A program made the translations under genes and the position numbers. A stretch of DNA of 64,000 nt from Microcella alkaliphila (GTDB lineage Bacteria > Actinomycetota > Actinomycetes > Actinomycetales > Microbacteriaceae): positions 2,480,001 through 2,544,000 of the forward strand of contig NZ_AP017315.1 of the NCBI RefSeq assembly GCF_002355395.1, written 5' to 3'. The notes below the pieces were generated by a model, which was given only the letters and a program-made list of their open reading frames with translations, had not been told where the DNA came from and did no database searches. Below, one piece after another: positions 54,524 to 64,000 of the stretch (position 1 is the stretch's first letter; every line of letters starts with the position of its first letter).

Positions 54524-54563
54524 TGGTGCAACACCGCACGTTCGAACGCTCGGTGTTGCACCA
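54524..54563. terminator. Nested palindrome after the GH1 gene
   Basis: TGGTGCAACACCG and CGGTGTTGCACCA form a perfect 13-bp stem; the 14-base loop itself contains the palindrome CGTTCGAACG. It lies 37 bp after the GH1 stop. Terminator or intergenic palindromic unit. Confidence 0.65.
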
Positions 54564-54599
54564 AACGCGCGGTATTGAGTAGAGCGGCCCGCAAACCCC

Positions 54600-56018
<1,419 letters not shown>

Positions 56019-56036
56019 GCCTCGAGCCTAGACGCG

Positions 56037-56072
56037 CGACGGCCCCGCAGCGGTGGATCCGCGGGGCCGTCG
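56037..56072. terminator. Terminator of the ara-mms operon
   Basis: CGACGGCCCCGC pairs with GCGGGGCCGTCG (12 bp, 12-base loop), about 55 bp after the mmsB stop and 20 bp before the GH1 start. Confidence 0.7.
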
Positions 56073-56094
56073 TGACGCTCGTTTCCCTTATGGG

Positions 56095-56112
56095 CCGGAT
56101 GCGCGCATCCGG
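56095..56112. repeat. 18-bp perfect palindrome CCGGATGCGCGCATCCGG
   Basis: Directly after mmsB. The inner 14 bases GGATGCGCGCATCC also occur at 53851-53864. Possibly a family-specific intergenic repeat. Confidence 0.5.
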
Positions 56113-56125
56113 GTTCTCGGAATTC

Positions 56126-57373
56126 TTACCGGCGGGTGCGCACCCCGGCCCGGTTCTTGTTGTAGACGTCGAAGGCGACCGCCAGGAGGAGCACGAGTCC
56201 CTTCACCGCCTGCTGCCACTCGATGCCGATGCCCATGATCGACATGCCGTTGTTCAGCACACCGATGATGAAGCCTCCGATGATCGCACCGGTGACCGTG
56301 CCGATGCCGCCTTGCACTGCGGCACCGCCGATGAACGCCGCCGAAATGGCCTCGAGCTCGAAACCCTCACCGGCCTTCGGGCCCGCGAGGTTCAGACGGG
56401 CGGTGAAGATAAGACCGGCGAGCGCGGCGAGCACGCCCATGTTGACGAACAGGTAGAAGTCGACCCAGCGGGTCTTGATGCCCGACAGCTCGGCCGCGCG
56501 ACGGTTGCCACCGATCGCGTAGATGTGACGACCGAACGTCGTGCGGTTCGCGACCACCGTGTAGGTGAGCACGAGGGCCGCGAGCACGACCAGGGTCACC
56601 GGGATGCCCTTGAACGAGCTGAGCGCGAGCGTCACGGCGCCGATACCAACGACGAACAGCGCGAGCTTGCCGACGAACCACGGCATGGGCTCGACGTCCT
56701 GGCCGTACTTCATGCGTCCCGCGCGGGTGCGCAGCTGCTGCACGACGAGCGCGATGATCGCGACCGCTCCGATGGCCATGGTCACCGGATCGATCAGTTG
56801 TCCCCCCACCTGCACGGGGAAGTTGATGAAGCCGTTGCCGAGGTTGCGGTACTCCTGCGGGAACGAGCCGATGTTCGAGTTACCGAGGGTGATGAGCGCG
56901 AGCCCGCGGAAGATCAGCATGCCCGCCAAGGTCACGATGAACGCGGGTATGCCGACGTAGGCGATCCAGAAGCCCTGCCACGCGCCGACGAGCGCGCCGA
57001 CGGCGAGCGAGAGGATGATCGCGAGCCACCATGGCAGGCCCCAGGTGACCGCAAAGACTCCGGACACGGCGCCGATGAAGGCCGCGACCGACCCGACAGA
57101 GAGGTCGATGTGACCGGCGACGATCACGAGCACCATGCCGATCGCAAGGACGAGGATGTACCCGTTCTGCACGATCAGGTTCGAGATGTTCTGCGGTCGC
57201 AGCAGGATGCCGTTGGTCGTGATCGAGAAGAACACAACGACGGCGAGCAGGGCCAGGAAGATGCCGTTCTTGCCGAGGTCGGCCGCGGCGTGCGACAGCA
57301 TCGCCGTGATCTTGTTCTGGCGGCCGGTGTCAGCGGGCCCGAGCGGAGCGGGGTTCGTGGTCTGGCTGGTCAT
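56126..57373 (-). CDS. mmsB: Multiple monosaccharide ABC transporter permease
   Basis: 415 residues, ~10 helices of the RbsC/XylH/GguB type. LIVQNGYILVLAIGMVLVIVAGHIDLSVGSVAAFIGAVSG spans the family hallmark (given here in short: AGHIDLSVGS); NNGMSIMGIGIEWQQAVKGLVLL is near the end. ATG overlaps the mmsA stop (TAATG). Forms the membrane channel of the ChvE-dependent sugar importer (arabinose, galactose, glucose, fucose in relatives). Confidence 0.94.
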   Translation of the reverse strand: MTSQTTNPAPLGPADTGRQNKITAMLSHAAADLGKNGIFLALLAVVVFFSITTNGILLRPQNISNLIVQNGYILVLAIGMVLVIVAGHIDLSVGSVAAFIGAVSGVFAVTWGLPWWLAIILSLAVGALVGAWQGFWIAYVGIPAFIVTLAGMLIFRGLALITLGNSNIGSFPQEYRNLGNGFINFPVQVGGQLIDPVTMAIGAVAIIALVVQQLRTRAGRMKYGQDVEPMPWFVGKLALFVVGIGAVTLALSSFKGIPVTLVVLAALVLTYTVVANRTTFGRHIYAIGGNRRAAELSGIKTRWVDFYLFVNMGVLAALAGLIFTARLNLAGPKAGEGFELEAISAAFIGGAAVQGGIGTVTGAIIGGFIIGVLNNGMSIMGIGIEWQQAVKGLVLLLAVAFDVYNKNRAGVRTRR

Positions 57374-58902
57374 TATCGCTGCTTCTCCAGGGTCATGAGC
57401 TTGAGCAGAGCTTCAGGGGTGGCGTCTTCGGTCGGCAGCTCGCCGGTGATGCGACCTTCGGACAGGGTGTAAATGCGATCGCAGATACCGAGCAGCTCGG
57501 GCAGCTCGGAGGAGATGACGATGATCGCCTTCCCCTCGTCGGCGAGGCGGTTGATGATCGTGTAGATCTCGTACTTCGCCCCGACGTCGATGCCGCGGGT
57601 GGGCTCATCGAGGATGAGCACATCGGGGTCCGACTGGATCCACTTCGACAGAACAACCTTCTGCTGGTTGCCGCCCGATAGCTGGCCGGTCTTATTCATG
57701 ACGCTCGGCGTCTTGATGTTCATCGACTTCTTGTACTCGTTCGCGATGCGGTACTCCTCGTTGTCGTTCACGAGGCCCATCGTCACGAGCTTGTCGAGCG
57801 AGGCGACGGAGATGTTGCGCTTCACGTCTTCGATGAGGTTGAGGCCGTACGTCTTGCGGTCCTCTGTCGCGTAGGCGAGCCCGTTCTGGATCGCCTCGGC
57901 GACAGAGCGCACCTTGATCTCTTTACCGCGCTTGTAGACCGTGCCGGAGATGCGCGAGCCGTACGCGCGCCCGAACAGGCTCATCGCGAACTCGGTGCGA
58001 CCGGCGCCCATGAGGCCCGCGATGCCGACGATCTCGCCCGCATTGGCGGTGATCGACACGTTGTCGACGATGACGCGCTGGTTGTCCTGCGGGTGGTGTG
58101 CCGTCCAGTTCTCGACGCGCAGGACCTCCTCACCGATGTGCGACGTGTGGTCGGGGTACCGGTGCTCGAGGTCGCGGCCGACCATCCCCTTAATGATGCG
58201 GTCTTCGCTGACCTCGGTGCGGGTGATCGTCTCGATCGTCTTGCCGTCGCGGATGACGGTGACGTTGTCGGCGATCTTGCGAATCTCGTTGAGCTTGTGG
58301 CTGATGATGATCGACGTGATGCCCTGTTGCTTCAGGTGCAGGATCAGGTCGAGCAGGTGGTCGGAGTCGGCGTCGTTGAGCGCGGCGGTCGGCTCGTCGA
58401 GGATGAGAAGCTTCACTTCCTTCGACAGCGCCTTCGCGATCTCGACCAGTTGCTGCTTGCCGACACCGATGTCCATGACCTTCGTGGTCGGCTTTTCGCT
58501 CAAGCCCACGCGGGCGAGAAGCTTCGCGGCCTCGAAGTTCGTCTTGTTCCAGTCGATGAGGCCGAAGGGTCCCTTGACCTCGTTGCCGAGGAAGATGTTC
58601 TCGGCGATCGACAAGTACTGGCTGAGGGCCAGCTCCTGGTGAATGATGACGATGCCCTTCGACTCGCTGTCGCGGATGTCGGAGAACTCGACCGTCTCAT
58701 TTTCGAAGACGATCTCACCGTCGTAGGTGCCGTGCGGGTACACGCCCGAGAGCACCTTCATGAGGGTGGACTTGCCCGCGCCGTTCTCGCCGCAGATCGC
58801 GTGGACTTCGCCGCGCTGCACCTGCAGGGTCACGTCAGACAGGGCCTTCACACCCGGGAAGGTCTTCGTGATGCCGCGCATCTCGAGGATGTTCTGGGTC
58901 AC
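57373..58902 (-). CDS. mmsA: Multiple monosaccharide ABC transporter ATP-binding protein
   Basis: 509 residues if started at GTG 58902 ([20 protein letters not shown] follows); a longer in-frame ATG at 58962 lies in the intergenic hairpin and is rejected. Two nucleotide-binding domains: Walker [10 protein letters not shown], degenerate signature in the first half, [15 protein letters not shown] and Walker [13 protein letters not shown] in the second. Same family as the truncated ATPase at 9009, but intact. Confidence 0.94.
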   Translation of the reverse strand: MTQNILEMRGITKTFPGVKALSDVTLQVQRGEVHAICGENGAGKSTLMKVLSGVYPHGTYDGEIVFENETVEFSDIRDSESKGIVIIHQELALSQYLSIAENIFLGNEVKGPFGLIDWNKTNFEAAKLLARVGLSEKPTTKVMDIGVGKQQLVEIAKALSKEVKLLILDEPTAALNDADSDHLLDLILHLKQQGITSIIISHKLNEIRKIADNVTVIRDGKTIETITRTEVSEDRIIKGMVGRDLEHRYPDHTSHIGEEVLRVENWTAHHPQDNQRVIVDNVSITANAGEIVGIAGLMGAGRTEFAMSLFGRAYGSRISGTVYKRGKEIKVRSVAEAIQNGLAYATEDRKTYGLNLIEDVKRNISVASLDKLVTMGLVNDNEEYRIANEYKKSMNIKTPSVMNKTGQLSGGNQQKVVLSKWIQSDPDVLILDEPTRGIDVGAKYEIYTIINRLADEGKAIIVISSELPELLGICDRIYTLSEGRITGELPTEDATPEALLKLMTLEKQR

Positions 58903-58943
58903 GTCAGTACCCGATCCCTTTCGTACGTCGTTGTTCTGGGGGT

Positions 58944-58978
58944 GGCCGGTGGTGGGGAGCATAACCCCACCACCGGCC
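58944..58978 (-). terminator. Intergenic attenuator hairpin between chvE and mmsA
   Basis: GGCCGGTGGTGGGG pairs perfectly with CCCCACCACCGGCC: 14-bp stem, 7-base loop, no T-tract. It follows the binding-protein stop by 36 bp. Same geometry and position as the hairpin at 21385-21419. Confidence 0.75.
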
Positions 58979-59014
58979 GATGTGGCGACCGAATCGGTCA
59001 GAGGTGTCGACCTG

Positions 59015-60124
59015 TTACAGGCCGACGTCCTCCGCCGTCCAGTAGCCGGTGTCGATCAGAGCCGACTGCACGTTGTCGGCGATCACGGGCACCGGGGCGA
59101 GCAGGAACGACGACACGATCTTCACGCCGTTGTCGTACGTCTCGGTGTCGTTGATCTGCGGCTCGCCGCCCTCGAGCAGGGCCTGCGCCATGCCCGCGGC
59201 AACCTTCGCCAGCTCACGGGTGTCCTTGAAGATCGTCGCGTGCTGCTCACCCGCGAGGATGGCGCGCACCGAGTCGAGCTCCGCGTCCTGACCCGAGATG
59301 ATCGGGAAGTCGCTGCCCACGGTGTAGCCAGCGTCGGTCAGGGCCGAGATGATGCCGCGGCTCAGGCCGTCGTACGGCGAGAGCACGGCGTCAACCGTGG
59401 TGCCGTCCGAGTAGTTCGCCGTCAGGAGGTTCTCCATGCGGCTCTGGGCGACCTGGCCGTCCCAGCGCAGCGTGGCGGCCTGCTCGATACTCGTCTGGCC
59501 CGAGCGAACGACGAGCGTGCCGTCGTCGATCAGCGGCTGGAGGACATCCATCGCGCCATCCCAGAAGAAGAACGCGTTGTTGTCGTCGAGCGAGCCGGCG
59601 AACAGCTCGATGTTGAACGGACCCTCGGGGGCGCCGTCGACGGGGTTGCCCTCGAGGTCGGTGAGCCCCAGGCCGTGCAGAAGGGTCCAGGCCTGCTGCT
59701 GGCCGACGAGGAAGTTGTCGAACGTGGCGTAGTAGTCGACGTTCTCGCTGTCGCGGATCAGTCGGTCGTACGCGATGACGGGGATTCCCGCGTCGGCCGC
59801 GTCCTGCAGAACCTGAGTGAGGGTCGTGCCGTCGATCGAGGCGATGATCAGGGCCTCGGCGCCCTGGGTGATCATGTTCTCAATCTGGTTGACCTGGGTG
59901 GGGATGTCGTCTTCGGCGTACTGCAGGTCGACGCGGTAGCCCGCGGCCTCCAGCTCGGCCTGAACGGCGTTTCCGTCGGCGATCCAGCGCTCCGACGAGC
60001 GGGTCGGCATGGCAACGCCGATGAGGCCGCCCTCGCCGTCGCCGCCAGCGTCCGCGGCGCAGGCGCCGAGACCGAGGGTCATCGCGCCGGCGGCCACGAT
60101 CGAGAGAAGAGTCCTCTTCTTCAC
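59015..60124 (-). CDS. chvE: Sugar-binding lipoprotein of the multiple monosaccharide importer
   Basis: 369 residues from GTG 60124 (AAAGGA upstream). A lipoprotein signal with lipobox LGAC (Cys22) is followed by [19 protein letters not shown], the ChvE-type sugar-binding start; [37 protein letters not shown] and [17 protein letters not shown] follow. Binds arabinose or related aldoses outside the membrane. Confidence 0.94.
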   Translation of the reverse strand: MKKRTLLSIVAAGAMTLGLGACAADAGGDGEGGLIGVAMPTRSSERWIADGNAVQAELEAAGYRVDLQYAEDDIPTQVNQIENMITQGAEALIIASIDGTTLTQVLQDAADAGIPVIAYDRLIRDSENVDYYATFDNFLVGQQQAWTLLHGLGLTDLEGNPVDGAPEGPFNIELFAGSLDDNNAFFFWDGAMDVLQPLIDDGTLVVRSGQTSIEQAATLRWDGQVAQSRMENLLTANYSDGTTVDAVLSPYDGLSRGIISALTDAGYTVGSDFPIISGQDAELDSVRAILAGEQHATIFKDTRELAKVAAGMAQALLEGGEPQINDTETYDNGVKIVSSFLLAPVPVIADNVQSALIDTGYWTAEDVGL

Positions 60125-60197
60125 TGTGTGTCCTTTCGAGTGGGAATGGGGGTGGTGCAGTCGACCGCGTCTCTCATCGCTGAGAGGCTCGGACGGA

Positions 60198-60215
60198 TCC
60201 CGGGGAAACCCGGGA
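60198..60215. promoter_or_regulatory. Small hairpin between araA and chvE
   Basis: TCCCGGG-GAAA-CCCGGGA, 7-bp stem, four-base loop, in the 118-bp araA-chvE gap. May stabilise the transcript or, on the opposite strand, resemble an operator; low confidence. Confidence 0.3.
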
Positions 60216-60242
60216 AGCTTGTGGATGCTCGGGGCGGTATAT

Positions 60243-61778
60243 TTACAACCCCTGCGCCAGTCGGTAGTACGCCGCGTTCGACCGCAGCTGCTGCTCGAAG
60301 GCGGGCAGCGTCGTGTCGTGGTCGATCACCAGCAGTTCGACGCCGCTCATCGCAGCGAAGTCGCGCAGCACGTCGACGCCGATCTGGGTCGACATGACGG
60401 TGTGGTGGGCGGCCCCCGCCGTGAGCCATGCGGCGGCCGAGGTGGCGAAGTCGGGCGCGGGCTTCCAGACCGCGTGCCCGACGGGCAGCTTCGGCATGGG
60501 GGCCGGCAGTTCGACGTTCTCGACGACGTTCGCGACGAGGCGGAAGCGATCGCGCATGTCGCTCAGCGCGCAGACGACGGCGGGGCCGGCGTCGGCGGTG
60601 AAGACGAGGCGCACCGGGTCTTCCTTGCCGCCGATGCCGAGCGGGTGCACCTCAAGGCGCGGCTTCTGGCTCGTCAGCGACGGGCTGACCTCGAGCATGT
60701 GCGCTCCGAGAATCAATTCCTCACCGGGGACCAGGTGGTAGGTGTAGTCCTCCATGAGGCTCGCGCCGCCGGGAAGACCCGCGCCCATGACGGCCGCGGC
60801 ACGCACCATCACGGCGGTCTTCCAGTCGCCCTCCGCCCCGAAGCCGTAGCCGTCGGCCATGAGGCGCTGTACGGCGAGGCCGGGCAGCTGGCGCAAGCTT
60901 CCGAGGTCTTCGAAGCTCGTCGTGAAGGCGCCGAAGTCGCCGGCCTCCAGGAACGAGCGCAGGCCCAACTCGATCGCTGCGCCATAGCGCAGCGAGTCGG
61001 CCCGGTCGCCGCCCGGTAGGAGGGCCGCGTCGACGTCGTAGAGGTCCGCGTATTCGGCGACCAGAGCATCCACGTCGCTGTCGGAGACGGCGTGCACGGC
61101 GTCGGCGAGCTCGGTGACACCCCACGTGTTGACCTGCACGCCGAAGCGCAGCTCGGCCTCGGTCTTGTCGCCCTCGGTGACGGCGACGAAGCGCATGTTG
61201 TCGCCGAAGCGCGCGAGCTTCAGGTTCTGGGTGGCGTGGCGTCCGGCCGCGGCGCGGGCCCACACTCCAATGCGGTCGGTGACGGCCGGGTTCGACACGT
61301 GGCCGACGACCGTCGTGCGGGCGACCGACAGGCGCGAGGCGATGTACCCGAACTCGCGGTCGCCGTGGGCGGCCTGGTTCAGGTTCATGAAGTCGAAGTC
61401 GATGTCGGCCCACGGCAGCTCGACGTTGGCCTGCGTGTGCAGGTGCAGCAGCGGCTTCGTGAGCTGGTCGAGCCCTGAGATCCACATCTTCGCGGGGCTG
61501 AAGGTGTGCATCCAGGTGATGACGCCGATGACGTTCTCGGCAGCGTTCGCCTCGCGCATGACGCGCGCGATGCTCGCCGGGTCGACGAGCGTCGGCTTCC
61601 AGACCACGCGAACCGGGATGCTCGCGGCCGCCTCGAGGCCCGCCACGACCTCCTTCGACTGCTCGGCGACCTGCCGCAGCGTCTCGTCTCCGTACAGGTT
61701 CTGGCTGCCGGTCAGGAACCAGACTTCGTACGTGCTGAGATCGGGAACGATGCTGCGGGACACGGAACTCCTCGTCAT
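60243..61778 (-). CDS. araA: L-arabinose isomerase
   Basis: 511 residues; converts L-arabinose to L-ribulose. [21 protein letters not shown] at the N-terminus, [50 protein letters not shown] and [20 protein letters not shown] are diagnostic, with catalytic Glu/His positions present. ATG 61778 lies three bases after the araB stop; GTG 61763 with GAGGAG upstream is an alternative start. Confidence 0.97.
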   Translation of the reverse strand: MTRSSVSRSIVPDLSTYEVWFLTGSQNLYGDETLRQVAEQSKEVVAGLEAAASIPVRVVWKPTLVDPASIARVMREANAAENVIGVITWMHTFSPAKMWISGLDQLTKPLLHLHTQANVELPWADIDFDFMNLNQAAHGDREFGYIASRLSVARTTVVGHVSNPAVTDRIGVWARAAAGRHATQNLKLARFGDNMRFVAVTEGDKTEAELRFGVQVNTWGVTELADAVHAVSDSDVDALVAEYADLYDVDAALLPGGDRADSLRYGAAIELGLRSFLEAGDFGAFTTSFEDLGSLRQLPGLAVQRLMADGYGFGAEGDWKTAVMVRAAAVMGAGLPGGASLMEDYTYHLVPGEELILGAHMLEVSPSLTSQKPRLEVHPLGIGGKEDPVRLVFTADAGPAVVCALSDMRDRFRLVANVVENVELPAPMPKLPVGHAVWKPAPDFATSAAAWLTAGAAHHTVMSTQIGVDVLRDFAAMSGVELLVIDHDTTLPAFEQQLRSNAAYYRLAQGL

Positions 61779-61781
61779 GGG

Positions 61782-63413
61782 TCAGATCACCTCGGCTGCC
61801 GTGCGCTCGATGGCGAGGCCCGGCTCGTAGCGGTCGAGGTAGGCGGTGAAGCCCGCGACGTCGTCGGCGAGCGGGGCGGTCAGGTGGGCGTCGGCGCCGG
61901 CGAACACGGCGGAGTCGAGGTAGGCGCCGAGGTCGGAGGCGCCACCGGTGGCGCTGTTTGCGCCGCGCTGCGCGGTGAACGCGGCCAGCACGGCGATGCC
62001 CCACGCCCCACCCTCGGCGGCGCTCGCGGCGACGCCGACGGGGGCATCCAGCGCGGCGCCGAGGAAGCGCTGGGCGACGCCCGGCGTGCGGAACATGCCG
62101 CCGTGTGCATAGAGCGCGTCGATGGCGACGTTTTCGGAGTGGAGGGCGCGCATCCCGATCGCGAGCGTCGCGAAGACGCCGTAGACCTGCGCGCGCATGA
62201 CGTTGGCGAGCGTCAGCCGGCTGTCGGGGGTGCGTACGACGGCGGGGCGCCCGGCGTCGAGGTGGGCAACGGGCTCACCGGACAGCTGGTTGTAAGCGAG
62301 CACGCCGTCGGCGTCGGCCGCGCCCTCCAGGGCCTCGGCGAACAGCAGCGCGTAGGCGGCGTCGGAGTCGATGGGGGTGCCGGCGAGCTCGGCGAAGCGG
62401 CGGTACGTTCCCACCCAGGCGTTCAGCTCGCTCGTGCCGTTGTTGCAGTGCACCATCGCGACCGGGTCGCCGGCCGGGGTGGTGACGAGGTCGAGCTCGG
62501 CGTGCTGCGAGGCGAGCGGGCGGTCGAGCACCACCATCGCGAAGATGCTCGTGCCGACGCTCACGTTGCCCGTGCGCGGGGCGACGGCGTTCGTCGCGAC
62601 CATGCCCGTGCCGGCGTCGCCCTCCGGCGGCGCGGCGGGTGCGCCCGCGGCGAGGGTGCCCGAGGGGTCAAGCAGGCGAGCGCCCGCTTCGGTGAGGTGA
62701 CCGGCGGTCTCGCCCGCCACCCGGATGCTCGGCAGCAGCTCCCCAAGGCCCGGCAGGGCGGCGCGCGCGGCCGGGAAGCGCTCAGCCAGCAGGGCGTCGT
62801 AGCGGGCCACGAGCTCCGGGTCGTACTGGGGCCGACCGGCGGAGTCGCGGGAGACCGGGAACATGCCGGACGCGTCGCCGACTCCGAGCATCCGTGCCTC
62901 GGTGAGCTGCTCGTGCACGTAGCCGGCGAGCGTCGTGATGTGGGCGATGTGCGGCACGTGGGCCTCGGCGTCGGTGATCGCCTGGTGCAGGTGCGCGATC
63001 GACCAGCGCAGCGGGATGTTCGTGCCGAACAGGGTCGACAGCTCGGCGGCGGCGGGGCCTGTGTTCGTGTTGCGCCACGTGCGGAAGTTCGTCAGCAGCG
63101 CGCCGTCGGCGTCGAACGCGAGGTAGCCGTGCATCATCGCCGAGACGCCGACGCCCGCGAGCGTCGTCGGCGCGGTGCCGAACCGCGCGCGGGTCTCGTC
63201 GAGGAGGGCGGAATAGGCGGCCGCGAGGCCCTCGTGCACGGCCTCGAGCGCGTAGGTCCAGAGACCGTCGACGAGCTGGTTCTCCCACTCGTGGCTGCCG
63301 GTGGCGAGCACGTGGGCAGGGTTGTCGGCGTCGACCAGGCAGGCCTTGATGCGGGTCGAGCCGAGCTCGATGCCGAGCGCCGCGCGGCCAGCGGCGATCA
63401 CGTCCGCGCTCAT
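61782..63413 (-). CDS. araB: Ribulokinase
   Basis: 543 residues from ATG 63413, which overlaps the araD stop (ATGA). FGGY-kinase N-domain IELGSTRIKACLVD, GVGVSAMMHGYLAFD, FRTWRNTNTG, then GTGMVATNAVAPRTGNVSVGTSIFAMVVLD and the C-terminal IDALYAHGGMFRTPGVAQRFLG. Phosphorylates L-ribulose. The shadow frame upstream of the start is not coding. Confidence 0.94.
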   Translation of the reverse strand: MSADVIAAGRAALGIELGSTRIKACLVDADNPAHVLATGSHEWENQLVDGLWTYALEAVHEGLAAAYSALLDETRARFGTAPTTLAGVGVSAMMHGYLAFDADGALLTNFRTWRNTNTGPAAAELSTLFGTNIPLRWSIAHLHQAITDAEAHVPHIAHITTLAGYVHEQLTEARMLGVGDASGMFPVSRDSAGRPQYDPELVARYDALLAERFPAARAALPGLGELLPSIRVAGETAGHLTEAGARLLDPSGTLAAGAPAAPPEGDAGTGMVATNAVAPRTGNVSVGTSIFAMVVLDRPLASQHAELDLVTTPAGDPVAMVHCNNGTSELNAWVGTYRRFAELAGTPIDSDAAYALLFAEALEGAADADGVLAYNQLSGEPVAHLDAGRPAVVRTPDSRLTLANVMRAQVYGVFATLAIGMRALHSENVAIDALYAHGGMFRTPGVAQRFLGAALDAPVGVAASAAEGGAWGIAVLAAFTAQRGANSATGGASDLGAYLDSAVFAGADAHLTAPLADDVAGFTAYLDRYEPGLAIERTAAEVI

Positions 63414-64000
63414 CGGGTGGCTCCGGCGGGCTGGCCGTACACGTTCTGGTAGCGGTCGAAGAGAGAGTCGATCGCGTCGGGCGCGATGGGCAGCGGCTCG
63501 CCGAGCTGGCGGGCGATGTGGATGGTGCGGGCGACGTCTTCGAGCATCACGGCGGCCTTGACCGCGTCGCGTGCATCCTTGCCGATCGTGAACGGGCCGT
63601 GGTTCTGCATGAGCACCGCGCGCGAACGGTGGCCGGTCAGCGTCTCGACGATGCCGCGGCCGATCGAGTCGTCGCCGATGATCGCGAAGGGGCCGACGGG
63701 GATCTCCCCGCCGAACTCGTCGGCCATCGCCGTGATGACACAGGGGATCGCCTCGCCGCGGGCGGCCCACGCCGTCGCGTAGGTCGAGTGGGTGTGCACG
63801 ACGCCGCCAACTTCGGGCATGTTCCGGTACACGTAGGCGTGCGCCGCCGTGTCGCTTGAGGGGCTGCGGTCGCTGCCCGGGGTGTTCGGCACGACCTCGC
63901 CGTCGAGCGTGCAGAGGATCATGTTCGCCGGGTCGAGGTCGTCGTAGTCGATGCCCGAAGGCTTGATGACGAAGAGGTCGGCGCCGGGAACCCGACCCGA
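63410..64000 (-). CDS. araD: L-ribulose-5-phosphate 4-epimerase (5' end outside window)
   Basis: 196 residues visible, N-terminus beyond the window edge. LFVIKPSGIDYDDLDPANM, HTHSTYATAWAARG (Zn ligands His-x-His) and MQNHGPFTIGKDARDAV are the class II aldolase/epimerase motifs. Converts L-ribulose 5-phosphate to D-xylulose 5-phosphate, the end of the pathway. Gene order araD-araB-araA is usual in actinobacteria; any regulator lies outside. Confidence 0.95.
   Translation of the reverse strand, partial: SGRVPGADLFVIKPSGIDYDDLDPANMILCTLDGEVVPNTPGSDRSPSSDTAAHAYVYRNMPEVGGVVHTHSTYATAWAARGEAIPCVITAMADEFGGEIPVGPFAIIGDDSIGRGIVETLTGHRSRAVLMQNHGPFTIGKDARDAVKAAVMLEDVARTIHIARQLGEPLPIAPDAIDSLFDRYQNVYGQPAGATR

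Noticed and set aside
56072..57472. 466-residue open frame opposite mmsB
   Set aside because: Extremely His/Asp/Arg-rich, antisense to a clear permease.
61506..63452. 648-residue open frame opposite araB/araA
   Set aside because: No recognisable domain; lies exactly over two well-supported kinase and isomerase genes.

Overview
The window is high-GC actinobacterial DNA, most probably from the family Microbacteriaceae. The support is an Lsr2 nucleoid protein, actinobacterial-type pta-ackA, GTG starts with short GAAAGG-like ribosome sites, tight ATGA/TAATG gene overlaps and many sugar-catabolic genes. The gene content (rhamnogalacturonan lyase, arabinofuranosidase, galactosidases, arabinose catabolism) suggests a plant- or litter-associated heterotroph.

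Layout. (1) 1-9.4 kb: a non-phosphorylative 6-deoxysugar (L-fucose or L-rhamnose type) oxidation cluster: IlvD/Edd dehydratase, FAH-type diketo acid hydrolase, lactonase, D-2-hydroxyacid dehydrogenase, a tungsten/molybdenum aldehyde:ferredoxin oxidoreductase (AOR), an aldo/keto reductase and an SDR. The aldo/keto reductase is dead: it carries a frameshift and an IS256-family element with an exact 8-bp target duplication. A stub of a sugar ABC ATPase ends the region. (2) 9.4-12 kb: lsr2, a NAD(P)-binding protein and an HTH/nucleotidyltransferase pair that looks like a toxin-antitoxin module. (3) 12-20 kb: ackA-pta with an IS701-family element just upstream, SRP RNA, tRNA-Ser(GGA), an AI-2E-type exporter, and two transporter genes that appear internally deleted. 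(4) 20.3-28.9 kb: an organosulfur-scavenging cluster (MetQNI-like importer, two DszC-like flavoproteins, AKR, DszA-like monooxygenase, FMN reductase, winged-helix regulator). (5) 29-48.4 kb: glycerate kinase and a pectin side-chain locus (GH42, PmoA-like, two Gfo/Idh, LacI regulator, PL11 lyase, DUF993, epimerase, GH51, GH35, ABC exporter) with five similar LacI-type operators. (6) 48.4-56 kb: alditol oxidase, saccharopine-dehydrogenase-like protein, PAP2, Bcr/CflA MFS, HhH-GPD, a PH-like protein and GH1. (7) 56.1-64 kb: an araD-araB-araA-chvE-mmsA-mmsB operon for arabinose uptake and catabolism, cut at its 5' end by the window edge.

The parts fit together: extracellular lyase and glycosidases would release arabinose, galactose and deoxysugars; the ChvE-Mms importer and AraBAD would feed arabinose to the pentose phosphate pathway; pta-ackA would handle acetyl-phosphate overflow.

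The most striking observation is that at least eight genes carry what look like abrupt deletion junctions, several in frame and at short GC-rich repeats (aldo/keto reductase, ars-type permease, GltS, PmoA/GH42 fusion, PL11 start, GH35, and two in the ABC exporter). This is either a lineage in gene decay by microhomology-type deletion or a systematic assembly problem at GC-rich hairpins; read mapping would decide.
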